This document shows, piece by piece, positions 30,703 to 38,909 of a DNA stretch of 64,000 nt (its first letter is position 1; the number at the start of each line of letters is the position of its first letter). This DNA comes from Streptomyces sp. NRRL S-340 (lineage in GTDB: Bacteria > Actinomycetota > Actinomycetes > Streptomycetales > Streptomycetaceae): contig NZ_JOIY01000002.1 of assembly GCF_000720185.1 (NCBI RefSeq), forward strand, positions 124,001-188,000, in the 5' to 3' direction. The translations under genes and the position numbers were made by a program. Under the pieces are notes generated by a model. That model worked only from the letters and a program-made list of their open reading frames with translations. It was not told the origin of the DNA and searched no databases.

Positions 30703-31932
30703 TCAGAACCAGTGCAGGCAGTGCGGGGCGCGCTCGGCGCGGAAGAGGGCGTCGGCGAGGGTGGCCGCGCCCGGGTGGTGGGCCCGGACGTGTCCGGCAC
30801 GCACGAGCGTGCTCGGGGCCGTGCCGCCGAGGTAGACGGCGCCCAGGTCGCCGATGTCCAGGGACAGGTCGGGCTCGCGGTCCGTCGGGACGCAGTCGGC
30901 CCTGCCGTCCCGGACGGTCAGCAGGTAGCGGTCGTGTTCGCCGAGGAACGGGTCGTGGAGGCCGAGGACGAGTTCGCCGTCCGTGAACCAGCCGCGCGCG
31001 GTCAGCGCGCGCGGCACGTCCAGCAGCCGCACCCAGAGCCAGTCGGTGTCGCCGCTCACCTCGCCGGCGCGGAAGTCCGCGAACCGCCAGCGCAGCGGGT
31101 GACCGGGCGGGACGTGCCTGAACACGACCTGGGAGACCAGGTCGTGTCCGAGTGCGAACCGGGCCAGGGACGTGAAGACGGCGTCGTCGGCGGCGATGGT
31201 CTCGTCGACCGTCAGGGTGCCGGACTCGACCGAGTAGCTGGCGTACCCGTCCGGGACGCCGCCCGCGTCCCGGTGGACGGCGACGTGGCGCGGCGCCGGC
31301 GAGACCGGGGGCTGCCCCGCGCGCAGGACCCACCAGCGGTGCGGCCGGGACAGCGCGCCGGGCTGGGCGCGGCGGTAGCGGTCGTAGACCTCCTCCAGGA
31401 TCGCTCCGCACTCGGCGCGCCGCAGGATCTCGACCGAGCCGTGGTCCGGGCCGGCCGGTGGTGCGCCGGCCACCGCGCGCGCCCGGGGGACGGCGAGGGC
31501 GGCCCCGTGGCGCGGCACCGTCAGCCGCGCCGTGTAGGTCGCCGGTCCGTAGCCGAACCTGCCGTAGATCGGTGCCTCGGAGGCGAGCAGCACGGAAAGG
31601 AACTCCCCGCGGGCCCGCAGCTCGGCGAGCTGATGCCGCATCAGCGCGCTGAGCACGCCCTGGCGCCGGTGCGAAGGCAGGACACCGACGGCGGTCACGC
31701 CGGCGGCCGGGACGAGGGCCCCACCGGGCAGGGTCAGCTCGAAGGAGTGCGCGGCGGCGGTGCCGACGGGCCGCCCGTCCGCCGTCAGCGCGAGCAGGCA
31801 GCGGTCCGGCTCCAGCGCCGACCACCACAGTCCGCCGCCCTCGACGGGGGTTTCGGGGAAGCGCCCGAACGCGGCGTGGACGGTGTCGACGAAGACACCG
31901 AGATCCTTGTCGGTCGTGGGACGGATGTCCAT
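30703..31932 (-). CDS. Eis-type GNAT N-acetyltransferase
   Basis: 409 residues, the usual length of Eis/enhanced intracellular survival-type acetyltransferases. N-terminal GNAT domain: ITRPTT-like start MDIRPTTDKDL, acetyl-CoA loop VGVLPSHRRQGVLSALMR, and RFGYGPATYTARL; a second degenerate GNAT domain and a C-terminal sterol-carrier-like domain follow (DLSLDIGDLGAVYLGGTAPSTLV). The C-terminal carboxylate Phe, which Eis uses in catalysis, is present (HWF end). Members acetylate aminoglycosides or protein/peptide amines; substrate here unknown. ATG 31932 with GGGAGG upstream. Confidence 0.92.
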   Translation of the reverse strand: MDIRPTTDKDLGVFVDTVHAAFGRFPETPVEGGGLWWSALEPDRCLLALTADGRPVGTAAAHSFELTLPGGALVPAAGVTAVGVLPSHRRQGVLSALMRHQLAELRARGEFLSVLLASEAPIYGRFGYGPATYTARLTVPRHGAALAVPRARAVAGAPPAGPDHGSVEILRRAECGAILEEVYDRYRRAQPGALSRPHRWWVLRAGQPPVSPAPRHVAVHRDAGGVPDGYASYSVESGTLTVDETIAADDAVFTSLARFALGHDLVSQVVFRHVPPGHPLRWRFADFRAGEVSGDTDWLWVRLLDVPRALTARGWFTDGELVLGLHDPFLGEHDRYLLTVRDGRADCVPTDREPDLSLDIGDLGAVYLGGTAPSTLVRAGHVRAHHPGAATLADALFRAERAPHCLHWF

Positions 31933-32089
31933 CGTTGCCGCTGCCTCCCCGGGTCGCCGACGCCACGACGTGCGGTGTCTGCCCACAGTGCAGCGTCCGC
32001 CCGGGGCCGGGGCAAGTGAATTACGGCGGTCGGTGCGGACCGGCCCGGGGCGGACGCGGGCCGGGTCGCGGGCGCCCGTGGACGGCTGC

Positions 32090-32992
32090 TCAGCGAAGCC
32101 GGCCGGACTCCGCCGGCCGGGCGGCGGTGGCCGCGAGGGAGGCGAGGAGTCCGAGGCGTTCTTCGGAGGTGCTGCCGGGTTCGGCGGTGTAGAGACTCAG
32201 GTCGTGCACGGCCCGGTGGGAGACGGGCAGGTCCAGGGACTGGTAGGTCAGCTCCAGGAGGCCGGCCTCGGGGTGCCGCAGCCGCTTGGTGCCCTCGTGG
32301 CGGATGCGGACGTCGTGCGCGGCCCACAGGGTGCGGAAGTCGGGGCTGAGCGTGGACAGCTCCCCGATCAGCTCGCGCAGGGCCCGGTCGTGCGGTTCGC
32401 GCCCGGCCTCGGCACGCAGCAGCGCGACGGTGGCGGCCGCGCCGCTCTCCCAGTCGGCGAAGAAGTCCCGTGAGCCGGCGTCGAGGAAGTGGTAGCGGGC
32501 GAAGTTGGCGCGGCCGCGCCCGTCGGTGGCGGGGCTGTCGAACATCGGCGCGTGCAGGGCCCGGGCCAGCGGGTTGGTGGCGACGACGTCCAGGCGGCCG
32601 TTGCGTACGAAGGCGGCGGACATCGCGATGGTGTCCAGCAGCCACTGGGTGCGGGGCGGGACCTCGACGTCCCTGCGGCGGGACGGCGTGCGGCGTGCGG
32701 GGCGGGCGGCGCGGGCCAGGTCGAACAGGTAGGTGCGTTCGTCCTCGTCCAGGTGCAGGGCCTGGGCGACCGCGGCCAGCACGTCCTCGGAGACTCCGCT
32801 GATGTGGCCCTTCTCCAGCCGCGTGTACCACTCGGTGCTCACCCCGGCCAGCACGGCGACCTCCTCACGCCGCAGCCCCGGGACCCGGCGGCGGCCGCTG
32901 GTGGGCAGTCCCGCCTGTTCCGGGGTGATCCTCGCGCGCCGGCCGACGAGGAAGTCCCGGATCTCCGCACGGTGATCGCTTCGGTCGTCCAT
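32090..32992 (-). CDS. MmyB-like XRE regulator
   Basis: 300 residues. The helix-turn-helix covers ~10-90 (RREEVAVLAGVSTEWYTRLEKGHISGVSEDVLAAVAQAL). The C-terminal domain (WLLDTIAMSAAFVRNGRLDVVATNPLARALHAPMF...FARYHFLDAGSRDFFADW) is the MmyB-like PAS-type ligand domain, known from methylenomycin cluster regulators. A -10-like TACCGT (minus strand, 33000-33005) lies 7 bp before ATG 32992, so translation is probably leaderless. Divergent from the MFS exporter, which is the likely target. Confidence 0.92.
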   Translation of the reverse strand: MDDRSDHRAEIRDFLVGRRARITPEQAGLPTSGRRRVPGLRREEVAVLAGVSTEWYTRLEKGHISGVSEDVLAAVAQALHLDEDERTYLFDLARAARPARRTPSRRRDVEVPPRTQWLLDTIAMSAAFVRNGRLDVVATNPLARALHAPMFDSPATDGRGRANFARYHFLDAGSRDFFADWESGAAATVALLRAEAGREPHDRALRELIGELSTLSPDFRTLWAAHDVRIRHEGTKRLRHPEAGLLELTYQSLDLPVSHRAVHDLSLYTAEPGSTSEERLGLLASLAATAARPAESGRLR

Positions 32993-33126
32993 GCACTCCA
33001 CGGTAGCCAGCGGGCGGCGCCGAGGGAGGTCGAGCCTGTACCCCCCATGGACACGACCTTCTCCGCCTGCGCCGAAGCGGGTCTCCTGGGACACGTATCC
33101 CGATCCCCCCCCCACGGAGATGAACC

Positions 33127-34410
33127 TTGAGTACGCGAGGAGGAACCCTCCACGCCCCCGCCGAAGCACGGGCCGGCCGGCCTCAGCAGGCAGCGCGCAC
33201 CCGGCTTCCGCTCGTCGTGCACGTGCTCGCGCTGGGCACGTTCCTGATGGGCACCACCGAGTTCGTCGTGGCCGGCCTGCTGCCCGAGATGGCGGGAGAC
33301 CTGCGGGCCGGCGTCGCCCGGACCGGTCTTCTGATCACCGTGTTCGCCCTCGGGATGATCGTCGGCGCGCCGTTGACGGCGCTGCTCACGCTGCGGCTGC
33401 CCCCACGACTGACCCTGATGCTCGCCCTGGGCGTGTTCGCCGCGGGTCACGTCGCCGTCGCCGTCGGCTCCGGTTTCACCCTGCTGCTCGCGGCCCGCTT
33501 CCTGACCGCGATCGCCACCGGTGCCTTCTGGGCCGTGGCCAACGTGGCGGCCACCCGGGCCGCGGGCCCGGGGGCACGCGCCCGTGCCCTCGGTCTCGTC
33601 GGGGCCGGCGCCATGCTCGCGAACGTCGTCGGTGTACCGCTGGGCGCGTTCGCCGGCCGGCTGACGGGCTGGCGCGGACCGTTCTGGGCCCTGGCGGTCC
33701 TGGCCGCCGCGGCCGTCCCGCTGATCGCCCGCACCGTCCCGCACCAGGGCCCGGCCCAGCGGCGGGGACCGGTCCGCTCCGAGCTGACCGCGCTGCGCTC
33801 CGGCCGTCTGTGGCTGGTCCTGGCGGCCTGCGCCACCACCACGGGAGGCGTCCTGGCCGCGTACTCCTACATCGCGCCGCTGCTGACCGTCCGCACCGGT
33901 CTGGCCGCCGGTCTCGTTCCGCTGGTCCTGGTGGGCTTCGGCCTCGGCGCCCTGGTCGGTTCGGTCACCGGCGGCCGTCTGGGCGACCGCCGCCCCCACA
34001 CCGTGACCGTCACCGCCGCCGCGGGCGCCACCCTCCTGCTGCTCGCGATCGTCCTGCTGGCCGGCTCCGCCCCCGTCACGGTCGTCCTGGTCGCCCTGCT
34101 CGGCTTCTTCGGCCTGGGCGCCAACCCGGTCCTGATGGCCCTGGCCGTCCGGTACGCCGGCAGGGCGCCCACCCTGGCCTCCGCCCTGACCGTCTCGGCG
34201 TTCAACCTCGGCACCGCGGCCGGCTCCGGGATCGCGGGCCGGGCCCTCGGCTCCGGCCTGGGCCCCACCGGTCCCGCCGTCGTCGGCACCGCCGTCGCCG
34301 CCCTGACCCTGATCCCCGCCACCGTCCTCGCCCTCGACCGCCGCCGCGGCACGGCGTCCGGCTCGGGGGAGCTTCCGGGTGCGCCCGCCGACCGTGCCCG
34401 TCAGGGTTGA
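33127..34410 (+). CDS. MFS drug exporter (Cmx/CmlR-like, DHA1)
   Basis: 427 residues, about 12 transmembrane helices. The first helix has LALGTFLMGTTEFVVAGLLPEMA, the DHA1 antiporter pattern of chloramphenicol and arabinose exporters; GLVGAGAMLANVVGVPLGAFAG is motif C-like for drug/H+ antiport. It starts at TTG 33127 with GGAG seven bases upstream; no ATG or GTG is available nearby in frame. Paired with the divergent MmyB-like regulator and followed by an alcohol dehydrogenase gene 113 bp downstream. Confidence 0.91.
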   Translation: MSTRGGTLHAPAEARAGRPQQAARTRLPLVVHVLALGTFLMGTTEFVVAGLLPEMAGDLRAGVARTGLLITVFALGMIVGAPLTALLTLRLPPRLTLMLALGVFAAGHVAVAVGSGFTLLLAARFLTAIATGAFWAVANVAATRAAGPGARARALGLVGAGAMLANVVGVPLGAFAGRLTGWRGPFWALAVLAAAAVPLIARTVPHQGPAQRRGPVRSELTALRSGRLWLVLAACATTTGGVLAAYSYIAPLLTVRTGLAAGLVPLVLVGFGLGALVGSVTGGRLGDRRPHTVTVTAAAGATLLLLAIVLLAGSAPVTVVLVALLGFFGLGANPVLMALAVRYAGRAPTLASALTVSAFNLGTAAGSGIAGRALGSGLGPTGPAVVGTAVAALTLIPATVLALDRRRGTASGSGELPGAPADRARQG

Positions 34411-34434
34411 GAACGGCCGGGGCGCGCACTCGCC

Positions 34435-34494
34435 CATGAACCACCGGCCGGCGCCTTCGGAACACATGAACCGCAGGCCGGCACCTTCGAAACA
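34435..34494 (+). repeat. Two 30-bp tandem repeats before the dehydrogenase gene
   Basis: Copies at 34435-34464 and 34465-34494, 26 of 30 identical. In the frame of the dehydrogenase they encode MNHRPAPSEH and MNRRPAPSKH, each beginning with ATG. Two of the four differences are synonymous. The gene's own ribosome site and ATG lie downstream at 34523, so the repeat probably belongs to the leader. Confidence 0.8.
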
Positions 34495-34522
34495 CACGAT
34501 TGACCGCACTGGAGAGCACCTC

Positions 34523-35566
34523 ATGCGCGCAACCCTCATGTACGGCGCCGGCGACGTCCGCGTCGAGAACGTCCCCGACTCCGCCGTCAGGCTGCCCACC
34601 GACGCCCTGGTCCGCATCACCGCGTCGTGCATCTGCGGCAGCGACCTGTGGCCCTACGGCTCGATGAAGCCCGAGGACGGCCCGGCCCGCATGGGCCACG
34701 AGTTCATCGGCATCGTCGAGGACACCGGATCGGAGGTCACCACCGTCGAGCGCGGCGACCTCGTCGTCGCCCCGTTCGCGATCTCCGACAACACCTGCGA
34801 GTTCTGCCGCGAGGGCCTGCACACCTCCTGCTCCCATCCGCAGGCCGGCTTCTGGGACGGCGAGCCGGAAGAAGGCGGCCAGGCCGAGGCCGTCCGCGTC
34901 CCGCTGGCCGACGGCACCCTGGTCAAGCTGCCCGTCGCGGCGGACTCCGCCCTCATCCCGTCCCTGCTGACCCTCTCGGACGTCTTCGGCACCGGCCACC
35001 ACGCCGCCGTGGCGGGCGGTGTCGACGAGCGCACCCGCGTCACCGTGATCGGCGACGGCGCCGTCGGCCTGCTCGCGGTCCTCTCCGCCAAGCGGCTCGG
35101 GGCGGAGCAGATCATCCTCATGGGCCGCCACCAGGCGCGCACCGACCTCGGCCGCGAGTTCGGCGCCACCGACGTGGTCTCCGCCCGCGGCGAGGAAGGC
35201 ATCGAGACCGTCCGCGAGCTGACCGGCGGGCACGGCACGCACGTGGTCCTCGAATGCGTCGGCAACATGCCCGCCTACGAGCAGTCTCTCGGTGTCGTCC
35301 GCCCCGGCGGCGTGATCAGCCGCGTCGGCGTCCCCCAGTACGAGGACGCGCCCGTCGGCTTCGGCAGCCTCTTCCGCCACAACGTCCGCCTCGCCGGAGG
35401 CCCCGCGCCCGTGCGCGCCTACATGGAGGAACTCATGCCCGACATCCTCGACGGCACGATCCGGCCCGGGAGGGTCTTCGACGCCACGACCGGCCTCGAC
35501 GGCGTCCCGGCCGGCTACCAGGACATGGCCGACCGCAAGGCACTCAAAGTCCTCGTCAAGCCCTGA
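34523..35566 (+). CDS. Zinc-dependent alcohol dehydrogenase (MDR family)
   Basis: 347 residues. CICGSDLWPY (catalytic Zn Cys/Asp region), GHEFIG (second Zn ligand), and a structural-zinc-like loop CEFCREGLHTSC that keeps three of four usual Cys. The Rossmann motif is VIGDGAVGLLAV. The long central region is normal. Substrate unknown; members of this group reduce or oxidise short alcohols and aldehydes. ATG 34523 with GGAG upstream. It may be co-transcribed with the MFS gene and shares its divergent regulator. Confidence 0.92.
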   Translation: MRATLMYGAGDVRVENVPDSAVRLPTDALVRITASCICGSDLWPYGSMKPEDGPARMGHEFIGIVEDTGSEVTTVERGDLVVAPFAISDNTCEFCREGLHTSCSHPQAGFWDGEPEEGGQAEAVRVPLADGTLVKLPVAADSALIPSLLTLSDVFGTGHHAAVAGGVDERTRVTVIGDGAVGLLAVLSAKRLGAEQIILMGRHQARTDLGREFGATDVVSARGEEGIETVRELTGGHGTHVVLECVGNMPAYEQSLGVVRPGGVISRVGVPQYEDAPVGFGSLFRHNVRLAGGPAPVRAYMEELMPDILDGTIRPGRVFDATTGLDGVPAGYQDMADRKALKVLVKP

Positions 35567-35572
35567 CCCGCA

Positions 35573-35686
35573 GTGCCGAGGGGTCCGGGCCGGCCGGCCC
35601 CCTCGGCACCCGGCGTTCCCGTCGCGGCACCCCGTTCCGCCCGGCGTTCCCCTCGCGGCACCGGCCCGCCCGGGGGCGGGCCGGTG
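35573..35686. terminator. Twin perfect hairpins between convergent genes
   Basis: Hairpin 1: GTGCCGAGGGG (35573-35583)/CCCCTCGGCAC (35599-35609), 11 bp. Hairpin 2: CACCGGCCCGCC (35659-35670)/GGCGGGCCGGTG (35675-35686), 12 bp with a CGGG loop, ending at the base before the convergent stop. Between them lies a 23-bp direct repeat (35609-35631 and 35640-35662, one mismatch). Confidence 0.85.
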
Positions 35687-36988
35687 TCAGGCGTCGTCGC
35701 GGGCGAGGGCGAGGAGCCGGTCGAGGACGCGGGGGCCGCCGGCCCGCACCCCGTCGTGCTCGAACTCGTCGGTGACCCAGGTGCGCAGGCCGCGCACGGC
35801 GCGGGCGGTGGCCAGGGCATGGCCGGTGTCGACGTACATGTCGTCGTGGTAGACGGCGGCGGCGACCGGGACCTCGTTGGCGGCGAGCCGGGCCGGGTCG
35901 TACAGGGGCCGCCAGTCGGTGCGGGCGGCGAGCAGGTCGGCGCACTCGCGCAGCGGGCGCAGCGCGGGGTCGCAGTCGAACGTCCAGGGGTGCACGGTCT
36001 CGCCGGTGAACAGCAGCGGCCCGTCCCCGGCGAGCGCCTTGGCCGCGTCGAACTGGGGGAACTCGGCGCGCACCCGCTCGGCCGACCAGGCGGTGGGCCG
36101 GCTGTCCTGGGCGTAGATGGCCTCGTGGACGAGGGCGTAGAGCGGGTGGGCGGCGTAGGACAGCGCGCCGCGGACCTCCTCCTGGAAGGCGTCGGAGAGG
36201 GCCGGTCCGCCAGGGGTGGGTACGAACGCCTGCTCCAGGAGGAAGTGGAGGCGGTGGCTGCCGTCCGCGCCGCCGAGCATGATGCCCAGGGACTGGAAGG
36301 CCTCGGCGGTCAGCCGGTGTCCGCCGGGGAGCACCACGTCGTGGGTGAGGAGGTGCTCGGCGATCTCGCGGGCGCGGGCGACGTCCTGCGGGTAGCGGGC
36401 GTAGTGCGCGGCGACCTTGCGCTCCATGCGCGGGTAGGCGGCGCGGTAGACGTCGTCGGCGTGTGCGTCCAGGGCGGGCAGGCCGCCGGTGATCAGGGCG
36501 GTGTCGAGGCCTTCGGGGTGGGTGGAGAGGTAGTGGACGGTGCAGAAGCCGCCGAAGCTCTGGCCCAGGACGGTCCAGGGTGCGCCGCCGGTGACCTCTG
36601 GGCGGATCGCCTCGCAGTCGCGGACGATGGAGTCGGCGCGGAAGCGGGTGAGGTAGTCGGCCTGTGCCGCCGGGCCGCCGCGCAGCGGGAGGGTCTGGCG
36701 GTTGGCGGGGGTGGAGCGGCCGGTGCCGCGCTGGTCGAGGAGGAGGACGCGGTACTCCTGAAGGGCCCGGCCGAGCCAGGCCTGCCTGCCGATGAACCGG
36801 TTCGCCCCGAAGCCGGGGCCGCCCTGGAGGTAGAGCAGCCACGGCAGGTCGCGGTCGGCCTTGTCGCGGGCGGCCACCGCACGCGCGTAGAGCTGGATCG
36901 TCTCCCCCGCCGGGTCGTCGTGGTCGAGCGGCACGGTGAAGAAGCGGTCGGTGAGGACGACGCCGGGCTGGTGGTAGCTGACGGTCAA
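35687..36988 (-). CDS. S33 proline iminopeptidase-like alpha/beta hydrolase
   Basis: 433 residues, the size of prolyl aminopeptidases. LLYLQGGPGFG (oxyanion strand HGGPG-like), LLLDQRGTGRS, nucleophile elbow GQSFGGF, acid/His region near the C-terminus (VYHDDMYVDTG, EFEHDGVRAGG). The cap domain (~170-330) is helical as in proline iminopeptidase. It removes N-terminal proline or other residues from peptides by analogy; not secreted, no signal peptide. ATG 36988 with GGGAG upstream. It stands between the twin-hairpin terminator and the rhamnose regulator. Confidence 0.9.
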   Translation of the reverse strand: MTVSYHQPGVVLTDRFFTVPLDHDDPAGETIQLYARAVAARDKADRDLPWLLYLQGGPGFGANRFIGRQAWLGRALQEYRVLLLDQRGTGRSTPANRQTLPLRGGPAAQADYLTRFRADSIVRDCEAIRPEVTGGAPWTVLGQSFGGFCTVHYLSTHPEGLDTALITGGLPALDAHADDVYRAAYPRMERKVAAHYARYPQDVARAREIAEHLLTHDVVLPGGHRLTAEAFQSLGIMLGGADGSHRLHFLLEQAFVPTPGGPALSDAFQEEVRGALSYAAHPLYALVHEAIYAQDSRPTAWSAERVRAEFPQFDAAKALAGDGPLLFTGETVHPWTFDCDPALRPLRECADLLAARTDWRPLYDPARLAANEVPVAAAVYHDDMYVDTGHALATARAVRGLRTWVTDEFEHDGVRAGGPRVLDRLLALARDDA

Positions 36989-37087
36989 CGGTTCTCCCAG
37001 GACGGAGGTGCTACGGCCGCGTCCCAGTGGAGCACATGCCGCCGCGCCCCCGGGCCGGTGGGAGGGGGAAACGTGCTGAACGGCCGG

Positions 37088-38113
37088 TCAGCGACCGGGG
37101 AGGGTGGAGCTGCGGACCACCAGTTCGGGCTGGAGCACCACCCGCCGGTGCTCGTGCGCCTCGGGGCCGCCCCGGGTCTCCGTCTCCTCCAGCAGCAGCC
37201 CGGCCGCCAGGGCCCCCAGGGTGACGGCGGGCTGGCGGACCGAGGTGAGCGGGACGGCCGCGGCGGCGGCGAACTCGATGTCGTCGTAGCCGACGATGGC
37301 GAGGTCGTCGGGGACGCCCACGCCGGCCGCGTACATGGCCTGCAGGACGCCCAGGGCGAGCAGGTCGTTGGCGCAGAACACGGCGGTGGGCCGGTCGGCG
37401 AGGCCGAGCAGCCGGGCGCCGGCGTCCCGGCCGGCGGCGACGTCGAGGCGCTCGGTGGGCAGTTCGCGCAGCACGCCGGGGCCGAGTCCCGCCTCCGCGA
37501 GCGCGTTCAGGGCGCCGGTGCGGCGGTCGCGGACCTGGTTGAGGCCGGGCGGCCCGCTGACGTAGGCGATGGAGCGGTGTCCGGCGTCCACGAGGTGCCG
37601 TACGGCCAGGGCGCCGCCCGTCACGTCGTCGACGGAGACCGAGCACTCGGTGGCTCCCTCGGCGACCCGGTCGACCAGTACGAAGGGGATGTTGTGGCGG
37701 CGGAAGGCCGCGATGTTGCGGCCGGTGGCGTCGGTGGGGGTGAGCAGCACGCCGCGGACCCGCTGTTCGGCGAAGAGCGCCAGGTACTCGGCCTCCTCGC
37801 CGATGCTCTGGGCGCTGTTGCAGACCATCACGCCCAGCCCGGCGTCGCGGGCGGCCCTCTCCGCGCCGCGGGCGACGTCGACGAAGAACGGGTTGCCCAT
37901 GTCGAGCACGAGCAGGCCCATGATCCGGCTGCGGCCCGCGCGCAGTTGGCGCGCGGACTCGCTGCGGACGTAGCCGAGCCGGTCGATGGCCGAGAGCACC
38001 CGGGCGCGGGTCTCGGTGGCGACGGTCTCGGGGCGGTTGATGACGTTCGAGACGGTGCCCACGGAGACACCGGCGGCACGGGCGACGTCCTTGATACCCA
38101 CCGACTGGGACAT
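37088..38113 (-). CDS. LacI-family regulator of the rhamnose locus
   Basis: 341 residues. Residues ~5-55 are the LacI helix-turn-helix and hinge (IKDVARAAGVSVGTVSNVINRPETVATETRARVLSAI). The rest is the periplasmic-binding-like effector domain (LDMGNPFFVDVARGAERAARDAG, VSVDDVTGGALAVRHLVDAGH, FCANDLLALGVLQAMY). It is the last gene of the transporter operon and almost certainly binds the two TGAA(N)4TTCA operators in the divergent promoter region. Rhamnose or rhamnulose is the likely inducer. Confidence 0.93.
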   Translation of the reverse strand: MSQSVGIKDVARAAGVSVGTVSNVINRPETVATETRARVLSAIDRLGYVRSESARQLRAGRSRIMGLLVLDMGNPFFVDVARGAERAARDAGLGVMVCNSAQSIGEEAEYLALFAEQRVRGVLLTPTDATGRNIAAFRRHNIPFVLVDRVAEGATECSVSVDDVTGGALAVRHLVDAGHRSIAYVSGPPGLNQVRDRRTGALNALAEAGLGPGVLRELPTERLDVAAGRDAGARLLGLADRPTAVFCANDLLALGVLQAMYAAGVGVPDDLAIVGYDDIEFAAAAAVPLTSVRQPAVTLGALAAGLLLEETETRGGPEAHEHRRVVLQPELVVRSSTLPGR

Positions 38114-38190
38114 CGGAGCGGGACCTCCATGAGGGATGTGGGCGGCGGGCGGGCCATCAGGTTACCGTCATCCCCGCGCGCCCGAGCGGA

Positions 38191-38556
38191 TCAGGCGGGC
38201 AGCGCGAAGCCGGCGACGTGCGGCGACGGCGGCGTGCTGCCGCCGGGCCCCTGCCGGTGGTGGACGGCGCGGCCGCGCGCGGTGCGGCAGGCGTCCGCCC
38301 AGTGGGCGGGGCAGGGCCCGGGGCGGCCGGGGACGTGGTGGACGACGGCGTGCGCGAGCCCGGCGCAGCCGGTCCACCGGCTCTCCCGGTTCGTCAGGGA
38401 GCGGTCGGTTCCCAGCGGGCCGAGGGCCGGGCCGGGGCGGGTGACGGCGGCCCGGCGGGGGCCGCCGGTGGTTCCGGCCGGTGCCCCGGCGTCCTCGCGC
38501 CGGGTGAACGGAGCGTGCAGCCGGCTGCGGCCGCGTGGGGTGACCGGTGGTTTCAT
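38191..38556 (-). CDS. Hypothetical protein in the rhamnose operon, 121 aa
   Basis: ATG 38556 lies 15 bp after rhaM with GGAG seven bases upstream, and almost every codon ends in G or C, so coding is likely. The sequence is Pro/Arg/Gly-rich at first, then has RESRWTGCAGLAHAVVHH and CPAHWADACRTARGRAVHH, giving paired Cys and His residues (C-x-G...HH; C-P-A-H...C...HH) that could bind a metal. No family recognised and no signal peptide. Its place between rhaM and the regulator suggests a role in rhamnose control or uptake, unproven. Confidence 0.5.
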   Translation of the reverse strand: MKPPVTPRGRSRLHAPFTRREDAGAPAGTTGGPRRAAVTRPGPALGPLGTDRSLTNRESRWTGCAGLAHAVVHHVPGRPGPCPAHWADACRTARGRAVHHRQGPGGSTPPSPHVAGFALPA

Positions 38557-38571
38557 GCGCTGCTCCGGGGG

Positions 38572-38892
38572 TCAGGCGAGGTGGAAGACCTCGGTGAGGG
38601 GCTTCATGGCCTCGTCGGGCCGGGTGCCGTCCGGGGAGACGAAGAACGGCGCCATCTCGGCCTGCCAGCGGGTGTTGACGTCGGTGGCCTCCATGGCGGC
38701 CCTGGCCGCCTCGAAGTCCTCGGTCTCCAGGTAGCCGACGAGGAGGCCGTCCTCGCGCAGGAAGAGCGAGTAGTTGTGCCAGCCGGTGGCCGAGAGCGCG
38801 TCGCGCATCTCGGGCCACACGGCCGCGTGGCGGGCGCGGTACTCGGCGATCCGGTCCTCGCGGACCTCGAGGAGGAAACAGACGCGCTGCAT
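38572..38892 (-). CDS. rhaM: L-rhamnose mutarotase
   Basis: 106 residues, the usual size of RhaM, which interconverts alpha and beta L-rhamnose so that the isomerase gets the right anomer. Motifs: RVCFLLEVREDRIAEYRARHAAVWPEM (active His, family H22-equivalent), WHNYSLFLRED, LVGYLETEDFE, MAPFF. It follows the binding-protein gene by 17 bp. The start is ATG 38892. Confidence 0.96.
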   Translation of the reverse strand: MQRVCFLLEVREDRIAEYRARHAAVWPEMRDALSATGWHNYSLFLREDGLLVGYLETEDFEAARAAMEATDVNTRWQAEMAPFFVSPDGTRPDEAMKPLTEVFHLA

Positions 38893-38909
38893 GAAGTACC
38901 GCCCGGGGG

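Noticed and set aside
35573..38734. A 1053-codon open frame on the plus strand
   Set aside because: It runs antisense to the S33 hydrolase and the LacI gene, both with full domain motifs. The long frame reflects high GC; its product is low-complexity Gly/Val/Arg/Gln with no domain.
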